DNA of 64,000 nucleotides from Sphagnum compactum (taxonomy: Eukaryota; Bryophyta; Sphagnopsida; Sphagnales), in assembly GCA_965153455.1 (NCBI GenBank), contig OZ234496.1, forward strand, positions 6,147,207 to 6,211,206. Direction: 5' to 3'. Each line of letters opens with the position of its first letter. Position 1 is the stretch's first letter. Of this stretch, positions 13,988 through 26,469 are shown piece by piece. A program made the position numbers and the translations under genes. The notes under the pieces are model-generated. The model saw only the letters and a program-made list of their open reading frames with translations, was not told where the DNA came from and did no database searches.

Positions 13988-15628
13988 GTGAACACATTGC
14001 AATAACATCTAGAGAGTTGCAACTCGCTTCAACAAGGAAGGATGGTTTTTTTTATTATTTATTTATAGATCCAAGCCTACTCTATTAGGGGCAAACATTG
14101 TTCTTCAAACATCATATTTAAATAGGTGTCCAATGATTAAAACACCTACATAACCATTGAATTTCAATATGTTCCAACTTAACATTTAACCCCAGATGGT
14201 CACCACATGTGAGCCTTACAAACACCATTATTGCTTTTTTAAGTTTCATTTTTAGTTTTTTTTAAAATATTAACATTTTAAAAAGGGTAATAATCACATT
14301 TAGGGGTGCAAAGGAGCTCTTAAAACCCACACTCTACATAACCACTACTTTAAAAAGTGTATTTTAAATTGAATGATGGGTGAAAGGTTACAACATCGGA
14401 AAAAAATCACATAGTTTCATTTAATGTGTTGTGATGGAACTCCTTGGAAAGTTTGAAAAGTTTTCATTGATCTTTGCACATCCAAAAGGACTTTTTTTAA
14501 CATTGCAACCAATCCTTGTTATCATTTTCTAACGTTAATCCACATGTTATATTGAAATTAGAAATTTTAATTTCTTATTCATTATTAAATTTTCATCAAT
14601 TTCAGAATCAAAATATTATTTTATCACAAATTTTAACCATAATCATATTTTTTAGTGTTAAATCACCTTGAATGCAATGGTTAACCAAAGTTTTGGATTT
14701 CAGAAGTGATTAGAAGATATTGTGGTGATTTGGAAATTGACATAAGTGTATTAAGCATTTTAACTTAAGATTTCAAATTAATTTCCAGCCCTCTAACATT
14801 AAGAAATTCATTAAATTTGTTATATATATTGCACAATTAACAACATCCATATAGATGTGAACAATGAATGATTTGAAATAGGACCTAAATGAAATGATTA
14901 CTTTTCCTTGCAATCAATCAACAATTTAGATCGAATCATGAAGGGTTGAAATTACATCTTGACCATCAATGATGACAACTAGCCCTACCTAGCCCCTATA
15001 CTTCAAAGTTTGGTTCAACTATCATTGAGCAATATGAAGTGTGTGCATTGTTGTTGTCCATGGTGCACAAGTGTATAAGTTTCAAGCTTCCATTAGGTTT
15101 GCTACTTTAAGCAACAAACACAATGTTGCAAGCCAAATGCAACCACCATATTTATGAACCTCAAGCTTTGACAACACATTTGTTTTGTTTTGCATGAAAT
15201 CTATGCATGTGATTGTGAGCAGTCTTTAGAAGTTAAATGATTGTTTTGAATTTTTAGCACAAGAACTTTAGGTGTTCATATTAGCTTAGATTGAGTAGTT
15301 TGTTACATTATGAATAAGGCGAGATCTAGTAGTAGGAAACTCATTTAAAGGGAGGTTAACAAGGCTAGTAAAGTGGTGTGCTAGACTTTGAAATGCACTC
15401 ACGTAGTTGAAAAGTGTGAACATGACCTAGCATGTGATCTAGTTTCCAATTTAGATGGAGATATCTTTTATAGACTTCCACAAAGTCCTAATCAAATTGT
15501 AAATGAGGATCCATTTCTAATAAGTACCAACGACACTAACGGGTGAGCAAGAAAGAATCTTATAGAATATTCTATGCAATGTCATGGAATATTTGTAATA
15601 TATTTGTCTATCACATGGAAATCATTTA

Positions 15629-15700
15629 GTGACGTGGCAAAATATTCCGTGATGTGGTAGAATATTCATTGACAAGCCATGGAATCTTTTGCCACGTCAC
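15629..15700. repeat. 20-bp inverted repeat with ACGT core, 32-bp spacer
   Basis: The left arm GTGACGTGGCAAAATATTCC (15629-15648) matches the reverse complement of the right arm (15681-15700) at 19 of 20 positions. A degenerate third copy in direct orientation (GTGATGTGGTAGAATATTC) begins in the spacer. Both arms carry TGACGTGG, which resembles ACGT-core (bZIP) sites. It may be the end of a small foldback element or a protein-binding repeat. Confidence 0.8.
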
Positions 15701-16218
15701 ATGCATGGTTTGTCCTAAGATCAACAATGGCTTATTGACTTTGAACATGGGTTTGGCCAAGAAAGTTGTTGAGAATAACGTGGTGTGAATGTTTGAAAAC
15801 AAAAAAAAATTGAATGATGCATTTTACCATCCCTCATGCAATCAATGCCCCAACTGTCTAGTGCTCTTGGACAATAATTACAAGATTTTCAAAAATGGTG
15901 AAATGGGTGAGAATTTCATACTTGAGAAATATTTGATGAAAATTAACTTCTCAAAATACATTAATTATTTGACAAACATGTGTTGAAATGGCCAAGGTAT
16001 CATGATATTATACATAAATATACATCACTCTACAATGATTGAAAATCTACAAAGTGGAGAAAAAAACCATTAGGCCAAAACCAAAATCTAAACTTCTTAC
16101 ATAATCTAGCCAACTACAAAGAGGTTTATGAATGAGATTGTGATGTACTATCACTAGAGTTCAAAGATTTTAAAATGATTCAACAACCGCTACTAGGGAT
16201 GTGGTCCCAACCACTACA

Positions 16219-16244
16219 CAATCCACTCATTTTTTAGTGGATTG
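16219..16244. repeat. Short hairpin, 9-bp stem
   Basis: CAATCCACT and AGTGGATTG pair perfectly across an 8-nt loop. The same AATCCACT word recurs in the hairpin at 18489-18518, so the two may be remains of one repeat family. Confidence 0.7.
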
Positions 16245-18488
16245 GACCAATTCCACTATAGTGATATTATAGTGACATCTTGCTTAACTTAATGAAATTG
16301 GCTAATGAACGAGATCACGTGGCAACAACCAGTGGAATCTTAGTGTTTAGTGTAATGGCATTTATCTACCCAAGACAAGGGTGAATGGATTATCCATGTG
16401 ATCTTCAAGTGAAATGCACATTGATGACTTTAATGATTGCATAGTGATCTTCTTGTGACTATTCCACCTACTGTTTTAATGGATGTATATTGTATTTATC
16501 TTCTACTGTAGTATCAAATGATGATCCATAGTGGTTGCACACTATCTTCATGTGGTGCATAATGATCTTTTAATGATAAGTTATGTTAATGATTCTTGGA
16601 AAGAGTTGCAATGTGTGCACACCATGTTGCATGCATGGCTAATTAGTTTCTACAAAAGGTTCATATGGGTAAAAGTACATGACGCCCCCCCAAAATTGTA
16701 GTCACAAATACTGCATTTGTACATTTGGTTTTTTTAATGTAAATATAAACATCACATTTTGGATTATTTTTGTTTGTTTGAAGTATATAGAATTAAATTT
16801 AGACTTAAGACAATCATTTAAAAAGAAACTCCAACTAACATTGGTGAACTTCAACATATGAAGTATATTTGTGATGAAATACTACTCATCATGAATTATG
16901 AAAAATTACATACATACTTCAAAACTTGGGTTGTGGGTGAATTTTTTTGTGGTCACTATTATTGATATACACCAATTGAATATAAGGCCATTTGGAAGTT
17001 TAAAATTTTTCGTTGAAAATTCATTCAAAATATGTGTTTTTTCATTTCTTTCAACAATAAAGACAAAATATTGAATGTTTTTGAAAAAAACCAATACCAA
17101 ATGAAAGAGAAAGAGATTTTATATGGACATTGCAATTTTTTCAGATTTATTTTGTTTAGTAAACTCAAACATGAAGCCCTTTGGCCAATAAAAAATTACA
17201 CATTATATATGTTGTGTACATTGATTTTATTCAATCCTCTTCATCTAACCGTTGGATCGAAATTAATCTTGATTTAAAGTGAAATTTGAGTTTCAAAATG
17301 TTTGTTGTGCACATTCCAAGGCTTTTTGCTTATGTATAAGATTGTCAAATGATGCCATCAAAAATTTAAATTACAATATACTATGATACATTAACTTATA
17401 TATCACCTTTTTTGGTGAAAATTGGATCACCCATAGTGTGTGTTCACCCATGGGTGCAGTCACAATCCAACGAGCCAAAAAGGGTGTTGGACCGCAAACA
17501 AAAATAGTCAAAATTTGATAAATATTTATGTTTTTCCATTTAAAGCCATGGTAATCATGGCAAGTTATTATTTTTTCATTCATTTGAATGTTAAGAATTC
17601 AAACCAAAAATCCATTTGATGAATTTTTAGTTTTGATTTAGGACCTCGAAGAATGTACAGGATTCAATTTTGCAAAGGACTTTCAGAAGGACTTATATAA
17701 AAAATCACATTTGATGGGAAAAAAATTAAGAGGATAAAGACCTATTAACCACATTGAAAAAACACTCATACCCTAAGATATGGAATTGTAAAACTTAAAA
17801 AACTCAAAGAACTTTCCAAAATTGATATAAAATTTTAGAATTTCAGAAGTCTTTGCCACACATATATGGGGTAAAGTGTACATGATGTGTTAAATTTTTT
17901 TTCATTTATCATAAAAGAAAACATAAAAAATTATAAAAAATTAAAAATGGTTATGATTTGAAGTTATTATCATTTTTAAAGACGAAACACTGAATTTAAA
18001 AGGAATCAAGACACTTTCAAAAATTCATATTTATTCAAAAATGATGAAAAAAAAATGTCATGTACTTGGAAAACTATATGCATTTATTATAACAAGTTGC
18101 AAAAAAAATTGTTCCAAATTCATTCATATGATAAACAAAATTGGCAAAAATGACATGTAATCCTTTTTTCTAGTAATCCCATTGGCTCATTGTATCCCGT
18201 TCACACCCCCATATAAACCCTTGTATTGCCATGTGGGGTTAAACCCCCATATTATTTTAGATGGATGCATGTGGTCTAAATGGTATAAGTGTAAATCAAC
18301 ATGAGGGGATTCTAAAATATATGGGAAACACCCCATTATGATATATTCCAGCATGCCCCATCCCTTTCCACTAAATTCCACTCCAGTTTCCATTCGGAAT
18401 AACAACTAACCATTATCTATGTATGCCTAATGTAATCAAATTTATATACATTGCTACCCTTAGACTTCAATGGATATCTATAAGAATT

Positions 18489-18518
18489 TAGTGGATTTTA
18501 GTGGGATCAAATCCACTA
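18489..18518. repeat. Short hairpin, 10-bp perfect stem
   Basis: TAGTGGATTT and AAATCCACTA form a perfect 10-bp stem around a 10-nt loop. It shares its stem word with the hairpin at 16219-16244. Confidence 0.7.
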
Positions 18519-20154
18519 ACTAAACATTGTTTAGCTAGCTAGTGGTTTGGGACACTTTGAACATCTAAATTGACAATGCCTCCTAATCTCACATCTTGGT
18601 GCAAAGATAATCTCAACTCCATGCCACTACAATGACCCATTAACAATATGAATACATGTGTCAAATTCACATCAAAATCTTAATACATTAAAAGATATTA
18701 ATCAAATTGGTTGTGGTTGTAATGCCACAATCTTTGAAGTATTTTATTGACTTGCAGGTCAATTTCTCGTCTTTCTCATATTGACACAAAAATTCAACTA
18801 TTGTTAAATAGGTGATGTTACCCTAGTTAAAACAAAAAAATTCAATGCCAACTATTTGCAAACCCAACCACATAAACACCAAGGTAGATAGGGTATAAGC
18901 ATGACCTTATAAAAGTAAGGATTGAATATTTATAGCATATTATAGCAACAAGTTTGCAGCTTCTAAATTCCATGGGGATTCTCCAAGTGTTTTTTTTTTC
19001 TCCTTCATCAATGGAAGCTTGACAATAATATTGTGTGGGATGTTCCACAAATATTTTTGCCACTGCAATCTTGCACATTACCTGCCCCTCCCCACCCCCA
19101 CGTATGTGGCCTCCTTAGTTTACTTTCTCACGACTTGCATTCGATTCTTGCAATATCAAAGGATTTATAAAACAAGTCAACACCAACAATTCATGAACAA
19201 TAATTTATATAAACAATTTATCAATAACAAAAATTGATATCTAGTGAAACTTAACACTTGGTGAACAATCCCTCCAAATCCTATGAAACCAACACAATTG
19301 ATTTCAACATGACTCAATGGCATAGGCTTCAAATACATGTTACACTAGGGTCCATTCACAATAGGGGTACCAAAAAGGAGTGTTTAATTGAAAAAAAACT
19401 ACAAAAGACAACTTTGGATTTTTGTTTATCTTACATTATTATAATTATAATGGATTGTTGTATAGGAATAGATAAAATGATGTCTTCTTAAATTAATAAA
19501 AAAAAATTAAAAAATTAAATATTTTGTAAATGTCATTTTTGAGTCATGTAAACTAAAAGAATTAAATGTCTAAAGTACAATTTTTAAAAAGTAATCAAAA
19601 GGAAGGCATAAAATCATATAATTGATTTCAAATTTTTGTACAACAAAAACATGCCCCCTTCTGTGAAAGTACATGTTCATTGGATGAACTTGATGAAAAA
19701 CCAAATCATACAAAAATTTCAAAGTCTTCAAATTTTGAAGGAAAGGGCACATGGCAAAGGATTCAATTTTTAAACCATTTGATAAAAAAATTTATGTTCA
19801 ATGGGTTCAAAATGTCTAGCTTTAGATGTAGGTCACATGTGCAAGAAATAATCTTGCCAAAAAACATGTTTGGTTGTCCATTGAAGCTCATTTTGGGATT
19901 TTTGGGGGTTTTCTACAATTATGGCATTAAACTAAAATAATCATACACAATTATGTATGAATGTGAAAAATCACCATTAACACATGAATTATCTTATATT
20001 TGACTATTCAATTTTTCTCACTTAAGTTTGTTTATTGTAAATGTTATATGGTAAAAGTAGCTCTAAAAAATCCTGAAGTCTTTTTTTCCTTTTTTGGTAC
20101 CCCAATCGTGAACGAACCCACCAAGCCCAATAGACACAAAACTTATGAGCAATA

Positions 20155-20612
20155 TAAACCTTAGTGAGATAGGCTGCTAGATGACACAAGCTTTACTAAC
20201 ATAACCCTAGTGACATAATATTACACTAGGCCAAGTGACCAAACACCTATTGGAATTTACTTGAGTGACATAGCCCTTAGTCTCATATTACACCCACCTA
20301 GATTGACATAAACTTGAATGACATAGGCATTAATCTCATATTACATTAACCCAAACTAATATAGACTTGTGTCAAAGGTCTTGGTGGCATAAGCTCCAAT
20401 GACATATTACAAATTAGTGACATAGGTTGAAGGCCATAGGCCTTAGTGATATACATTTAGGTCTTACTAATATAGGTTGAATGACACATTAAACCTTTGT
20501 GACACTAAGTGGCATAAGCCTTAATGACACAAGCCCTAGTCAAAAGCCTTAATGGCATAAGCCTTACTAATAGAGGCCATGGTGGCATAAGCCTTAGTGG
20601 CATAGGCCTTGG
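20155..20612. repeat. Degenerate short-period tandem repeat (GGCATAAGCCTTAGT-like)
   Basis: Variants of a 14-16 bp word built from TTAGTG(A/G)CATA(A/G)GCC recur dozens of times through the block, in one orientation and with irregular spacing. It starts abruptly where the Copia element breaks off, so it may be a minisatellite that grew at, or was present at, the truncation point. Confidence 0.75.
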
Positions 20613-20744
20613 TTTAAACTTCCAATTATGTTACATATATTTGGTAATAAACCAATAGGAATTAACTTATAAACGCACATGTGTGCCATACCATTTGATT
20701 GAGGAACAGCTCCGGGAGTAATAACTGAAGGGACTCTTGATTCT

Positions 20745-22330
20745 TCACACACTCTTCTCTGAATCACTTGACTCACCATCTACATGAGAATTTCTAGATG
20801 ATGTTTGAGAACTACCATGTACAATGTTTGAAGATCTTAATATTCCTTTCCATGGAATGCTACTGGACCCACTAATTAAAGACTCTTGTGGTCCACTAAT
20901 TAATTGTGATTCTTGTTCCACATTTGATGAAACATCACCATTTCTAGCCTCTCCATCTTCTGTTATCTTCAGTGGTGAGTACCAGCTAACCATCTCATCA
21001 AACACAACATCTTTACTCACTTGCAACTTCCAAGTGGAAGGGTTGAAACATTTATATCCTTTTCGTTCTGAGGAATATCCAATGAAGATACACTTCTTAG
21101 CTTTTGGATCTAGTTTTGATCTCTTCTCATCAAGAACATGCACGTATGCAATGCAACCAAACATTCTGAGGTGTGAGACATCTGGTTTCTTGCCTGTGAA
21201 TTTTTCTTTGGGTGTCATGCCATGAACTTTCGTTGTGGGTGTTCGATTCATGATATAGACTGTAGTTGCTACTGCTTTAGCCCAAAAGTAATTTGGCAAA
21301 TTCTTCTCATTCAACATGGCACGTGCTATTTCTACAATGTGCATGTTTTTCCTTTCAACAACTCCATTCTGCTGTGGGGAATAACTACATGAGTACTTCC
21401 TTTGAATTCCATGCTCCTTCAAGTACTCACTGAATTCATTCGAAAAATACTTTCCCCCTCCATCCGACCTTGGGCGCTTGATGCTCACACCCTTCTCCTT
21501 CTCCACCATTGCTTTGAAATTCAAAAAATGTTGAAACACTTCACCTTTGTGTTTCATGAAGTAGACCCACACCTTCCTCATGTGGCATCAATGAAACTCA
21601 CGTAGTACCTGCATCCTCCAATGGATTCTGTCTTCATGGTCCACACATATGAGTGGATCATTTCCAAAGGTTTAGAACTTACATGAGTTGTTTGAGCTGG
21701 GAATGGATGCCTAGTTTGCTTCCCCAATTGGCATGCTTCACAAACTTCTGACATCACCTCTTCTATTCCAAATTTGGGAAGACCTTCAACAAGATTTTGT
21801 TTCTCCATCAGCTTAAGATGTTGGATATTAACATGGCCAACCCGCTTGTGCCAAATTCTAATGTTTCCAACTCCTTTTCCATGTGTGAATAACATGGAAT
21901 TCACCTCATGCATGTTCACATCCAAGGTGAACATTTGTCCATTCCTTTCCCCTTTTTGCAATCAATTTGCCTTGGTTCTTCATGTCTTCCACAAAACATC
22001 CATTAGGGTTGAATGTCACCTGTAAACCTTGTTCCACCATCTGGCCTATGGAGGCCAATTTTTTTGTTATAGTTGGAACATGAAGTACATATTTCAAGTA
22101 CTTTGTTTGCCCATTTTGCATGGACAATGGCACCTTGCCAATTTGTGTGATGGGATGCGTAATGTCATCACCAATTTCCATAAACCCTGGTGTTTTCAAA
22201 TCCCTTGTGTTTCTAAACCATTATCCATGACTTGTCATGTGGTTTGAAGCTCCAGAATCCACATACCAAACATTATTATCTGATACACCTCTTATCATTG
22301 AATTTGCCATGTGCTGCATCACAAACAGTT
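20745..22330 (-). pseudogene. Copia pol fragment: protease, pre-integrase zinc finger, integrase
   Basis: Protease active site DSGA is visible near 22250. The GAG-pre-integrase HHCC finger follows (WHKRVGH ... CEACQLGKQ, 21961-21700), then the integrase core and C-terminal region through about 20745. In the core, the first catalytic aspartate expected after HS is a tyrosine (HSYVW), and a frameshift near 21580 splits the core. The second Asp (RSDGGGKY) and the Glu (VVERKN) remain. Another frameshift lies near 21950. No reverse transcriptase follows. Confidence 0.9.
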
Positions 22331-23276
22331 GCTCATTGCCTTGATTGCTAGTTGATGCATAATTCCCTTGTTGTAGCTTTCCATTTCGTGCATCATGTTC
22401 CCTTTGATAATAGTTATTTGCCATGTGCCTAGGTTTCTCGCAATAGTAGCAGTTTGAGTCGTTATTTGGTTGTTGACTTCGATGACTTCCACCACGACCT
22501 CCATGACTTGTTCAACTTCCTCTTCCTCTAAAGTTTCCTCGTCCACCTCCATGAGGCTGGCCTTCATGTTGATGATGTTCACCATGCGAGCTTTCGTGTC
22601 GACCTCAAAATGATGTTTTACCACCTCTACTTCTACTTCTATTAGTATTTGAATAGAAAGCACTTTCTTGTGATCCTCCATTGGATGAAATACCAATAAT
22701 TCTCTTCACTTATAAGTAGGGTTATTAAGTCTTGGAAATCAAGAAATGTTTCTCGAATTACAATTGAAGTACAAAATTGGCTATAGTCTTTTCCAAGTCC
22801 ATTCAAGGTCACAACCACTAGATCTTCATCATCTACAGGGGCTCCTATAGATGCAAGAGCATCTGCAAGGTTTTTCACCTTTATAGAATAGTCACTGATG
22901 TTCATCTTGTTTTTCTGTAGATTATGCAACTTTTGTTTGAGCTGCATATTGCGAGCTTGTGTATTGGAGTTATACATCTTCACCAATGTATCCCAAGCTT
23001 GCTTGGGTGATTGTGCATCTTGAATATGCACAATCATGGAATCAGACACACTCACAGAAAGCCAATACAAGACTTTCCTTGTTTTTTCATGTCAAGATTT
23101 ATTAGCTTGAATTTGTTGTTGTGTGGGGTTTTCTGGGAGAGGAGGTTTTTTCTCATCACCAGTTATGAACTCCCAATAACTTTCCCCATCAAGAAATTCA
23201 TAATCCTAAATTTCCACACTTGGAAATTGTTCTTGTTTAATTTCTCAATTACAATTTGAGAAAGACCGTCCGCCAT
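22221..23276 (-). pseudogene. Copia gag, disrupted
   Basis: Begins at an ATG (23276-23274) with the typical gag N-terminus MADGLSQIVIEKLN. The middle (23070-22642) has the usual UBN2/retrotran_gag features, followed by an Arg/Gly-rich stretch and a zinc knuckle. Breaks: a frameshift and an in-frame stop between 23230 and 23070, a frameshift near 22690, and stops in the basic region. The zinc knuckle reads CYYCEKPRHMANNY, with the last metal-binding Cys replaced by Tyr. Confidence 0.88.
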
Positions 23277-24497
23277 CTCTCAAGATAACTCTCAATGTCT
23301 TCTTGGGGTTTCACAAATGATTTGAATTCCTTCCTTGGGTTTCTAGGATTAAGATTAGGGTTTTCCTTCCTTAGGTTTCTAGGACTAGGGTTAAGGTTAG
23401 GGTTGAACAAGATGGACCTTGCATATGTATGTATGTCTTGAGTATTATACGAAATTCTATACTATACATAGGTTTTACGTATATGTATGTATTTCGTATA
23501 ATATTTTGTATTGTCTTCAGTACATGATTACATACCAAACTTTTGTATGAAGGTCTTGATAATGTATTTGCGCTTCCCAATCTTCAAACTCCTTCCTTCA
23601 AGTTCTCCCAAGTTGTATTTGCTCCTCAAAAATTTGTTTTGATGTCTTTTCAATATAAGCTTTTGTCACAACAACTTTGCAAAGTTACACCACTCACATA
23701 TGACCTTGGATCGATCTGAAATTCTAGTCAAACATGAAAAACTATGTCTACTACCATCTCTCAAACTTTCAGCTCATTTAACTTCACAAAATGAGAGATC
23801 TTATTACTTCCTTCAAATCACCTCAAATTGGGACCTGAACACAAAATGACTTACAACTCACTCTCAACAATTCCAAACTCCTTGAGATTTTGGGATACAC
23901 ATTTGATATATTTTTTCTATATATGCGTAAAATTCAGCTCTATTGATGATGACCACAAAGAGTTATCACTTTCAAAAGAAAATGACTTCAAAACTGAGGC
24001 TGAAACTTTAGATACTTGGATCTCTCTCAATAGATATCCAAATGATGTGAAATTTCTGTCACACATATATTCCTTGATGATCTATAAGATCCCAAAGCTA
24101 CAGATCCAAAAAGCTCAAACAAAGGAGATATGACAAAAAAACCAGATCTAGCACTAAGTTTTCAAAAGCTCATAATTCTCACAAAACATATCTTTTTCTT
24201 TTGAAAATTTGGGAATAGAAGCATCTTATAGTCTTCTATAATTTCTCGAAGTTTCACTTCAAGATCTTTTCACAGTAGATCTATATCTAGATTTTAAGAT
24301 TTGACTTCCACAATCTTTGATATGTTGATCTCCTCTCACCTCTTTTCTTTTCTTTTTTTTCTCTTCACATTCTTTCCTTTCCCCGTTTCTCTTTTGCACT
24401 TGATAAACTCCTATGATATTACTAGAGACTCTCAAGCTCTAGTCCTAGAAACTTTTTAGCTCTAGATCTTTTTCAACCTTCTCATCAAACAACCTAA

Positions 24498-24509
24498 GCT
24501 CTGATACCA
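24498..24509 (-). other. Copia primer-binding site (initiator-Met tRNA)
   Basis: Plus-strand GCTCTGATACCA is the complement of TGGTATCAGAGC, the standard initiator-Met tRNA primer site of plant Copia elements. It abuts the LTR end, which fixes the element's orientation and 5' end. Confidence 0.95.
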
Positions 24510-24816
24510 TGTTAACAAATATGAGATCTAGTCAAGTGCAAACATAAATCTTTATTGAAAGAAAACACGATGCTCTCAACATGGAACATAACATCAAGAA
24601 CTTCTCAAGGTTCTTATCACATGAAATACACAAACTTGTGCAATGAAAAAAATAGAATCAAACCATCAACAACAAGGTATTTAACTAAAAAATCAAACCA
24701 CAAATAACCAAACTAATATAAGTAAAGAAAGTAGTTTAACCTTATGAAAGTAACCTAGTTACTTTCCTACTCCAGTAACTAATGAAACCTAACTAGTTGA
24801 GCTTGAATTCTCAACA
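24510..24816 (-). repeat. 5' LTR of the truncated Copia element (307 bp)
   Basis: Read on the minus strand it starts TGTTGAGAATTC and ends TTTGTTAACA, i.e. 5'-TGTT...AACA-3' ends directly next to the primer site. The bases after it are GTAAT, one side of a possible 5-bp target duplication; the partner was lost with the truncated end. Confidence 0.88.
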
Positions 24817-26261
24817 GTAATTTATACACATCATACATACATATGTAGTCAATCATGTTTGACTTTTTCAAAAGTTGTAACCCATGTGGCAATTACTTCA
24901 GAACTATCGTCAATCTACCACTAAAGCAAGAACTGTGTTGTAACTAGGTACAATGTACATACATGATCATGTCACATGTCCACATTTCCACCACCCATTT
25001 TGGGATACACTTACAACTAATTTTCGATTATGATTCCCATTGATACAATAAGTACAACCACTAGTGTGCCACTATTAAAATCTTACTATTCAACTATGTT
25101 ATGACTATAATAATAATATTTATAACTTAATAAAGATACATATTCATTAATTATTTATATCTTCATCGTATGTGCTTCATTTTGAATCATTCAAAATGTT
25201 ATGGGAGTGTTACCTTAAGCTTTATAAATCATCTTTGAAGTGCAAAGGAAAAGGAGTAATGAAAACATAACAAGAAGAAATATAGGCTTTTCCAACTTAC
25301 AAAACACATTTTTTCCTTTTTTTTTCTCTTTGGACCATTCATACTTTCAAACCTCGTAACTTTATTATTTCTTATTCATTTTTAACTATTTAAAGTGTTA
25401 TAGGAGCGTCACCTGAAGTTCTACAAATCATCTCTGAATTTTAATAGTAACCAAACAACATACACGAATTTTTTTAGGTGTTTGGGAATTGGCCTTTGTA
25501 GCATTCAGTTTGAATTCTTGAGCCCCTCTATTTTGGGGGGCCATAATTTTCTCAAATTTGTTCCATTTTTGACAATTTTCAGTGCCCTGGAGGTGCCAAA
25601 AGGAGGGGTCCAAGTTTTGATTATACACCAAAAAGAATGGAACACTCCCCTTGGATTTAACCCACCCAGAACGTTTAAATGTTATAGTTGCAACTCTATT
25701 GCAACTTAATGTGCAACTAAGGAACAACTAAAAGATTTAACCCATATGCTTTGTTTTCAAATCCCATGTTACAAACTATTTTAAAAAGGCTTATTCTTTT
25801 ATATTTTCACATTAAAATACAAGTGCCATTTTGAAATGAGCTCAAAAAAGCTTAACCTAAAGGCAAAACATGAAATATAAATATAAAATTTCATGGCTAT
25901 TTTTTAGTTCACTTACTTTTGTGCTTTCATACTTACTTACCATAAGTAAATAGGTATGTAGGTTTTAAAACCTACCAACCTACCAACCTATGGTTATGTA
26001 TGACCTACCTAGCTACTATATATATAGTATATATATCAAAATATATTTAATATGCCATGTGGCAATTTTTTATTGTGCCACATGTCATAATTTCAAACCA
26101 TCATTAACAATCATAATGAACGTTGAAGATCAATATTCTGAAAAGAAAATAATTTTTACATCCAAATTTTTTCATAGTGCCATGTGTTAGATTTTAATAG
26201 ATGGATAACAATCAATGACATCAACATGACATCATGGGTGCAATTATAATGGAATTGCACA
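24817..26261. other. AT-rich intergenic DNA with a local duplication
   Basis: No gene. A roughly 65-bp block at 25176-25240 recurs at 25376-25440 with about 80% identity. TTGCAACT-type words cluster at about 25690-25735 and again just to the right, which suggests a CACTA-derived segment. Confidence 0.55.
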
Positions 26262-26451
26262 GTAATTGAAAATGAGTTGTTTTGACAAACTTGCAATGAA
26301 TTGCACCGTATATGGTGTGAATTGCAACTCTACAATTCATGCAACTTGTCTATTAGCATTCACAATGTATAAAGACAATGAGTTGCAAGTCCTTTGTAAC
26401 TCAAAAATTGAGTTGCAAGGTAGTTACAAAACACCTTTTTTTCTCATAGTG
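26262..26451 (-). mobile_element. Orphan CACTA-like terminus
   Basis: Read on the minus strand from 26451 the sequence begins CACTATGAGAAAAAAAGG and then has repeated TTGCAACT/AGTTGCAA words, the layout of a CACTA end with its subterminal motif array. No partner end with a matching 3-bp duplication was found nearby. Confidence 0.4.
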
Positions 26452-26469
26452 GGAAGCTAAAATCAATGA

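Larger units (their letters stand above)
12401..20150. other. AT-rich intergenic DNA with small repeats only
   Basis: No gene recognised. It holds the microsatellite, inverted repeat and hairpins listed separately. Open frames at 13406-13729 and 15789-15986 have no recognisable motif and look like chance frames. Confidence 0.6.
20690..24816 (-). mobile_element. Truncated Copia (Ty1) LTR retrotransposon
   Basis: Minus-strand order from right to left: LTR, primer-binding site, about 1.2 kb leader, gag, protease, integrase. The element stops just after the integrase C-terminal region; reverse transcriptase, RNase H, polypurine tract and second LTR are absent. Domain order (integrase before the missing RT) is diagnostic of Copia. 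Stops and frameshifts in gag and pol show it is dead. Without a second LTR its age cannot be dated from LTR divergence. The left boundary is uncertain by some tens of bases. Confidence 0.9.

Noticed and set aside
18180-18410. Possible MITE (ends ATCCCATTGGC and ATTCGGAATAAC)
   Set aside because: The supposed inverted ends do not pair convincingly and no target duplication could be found.
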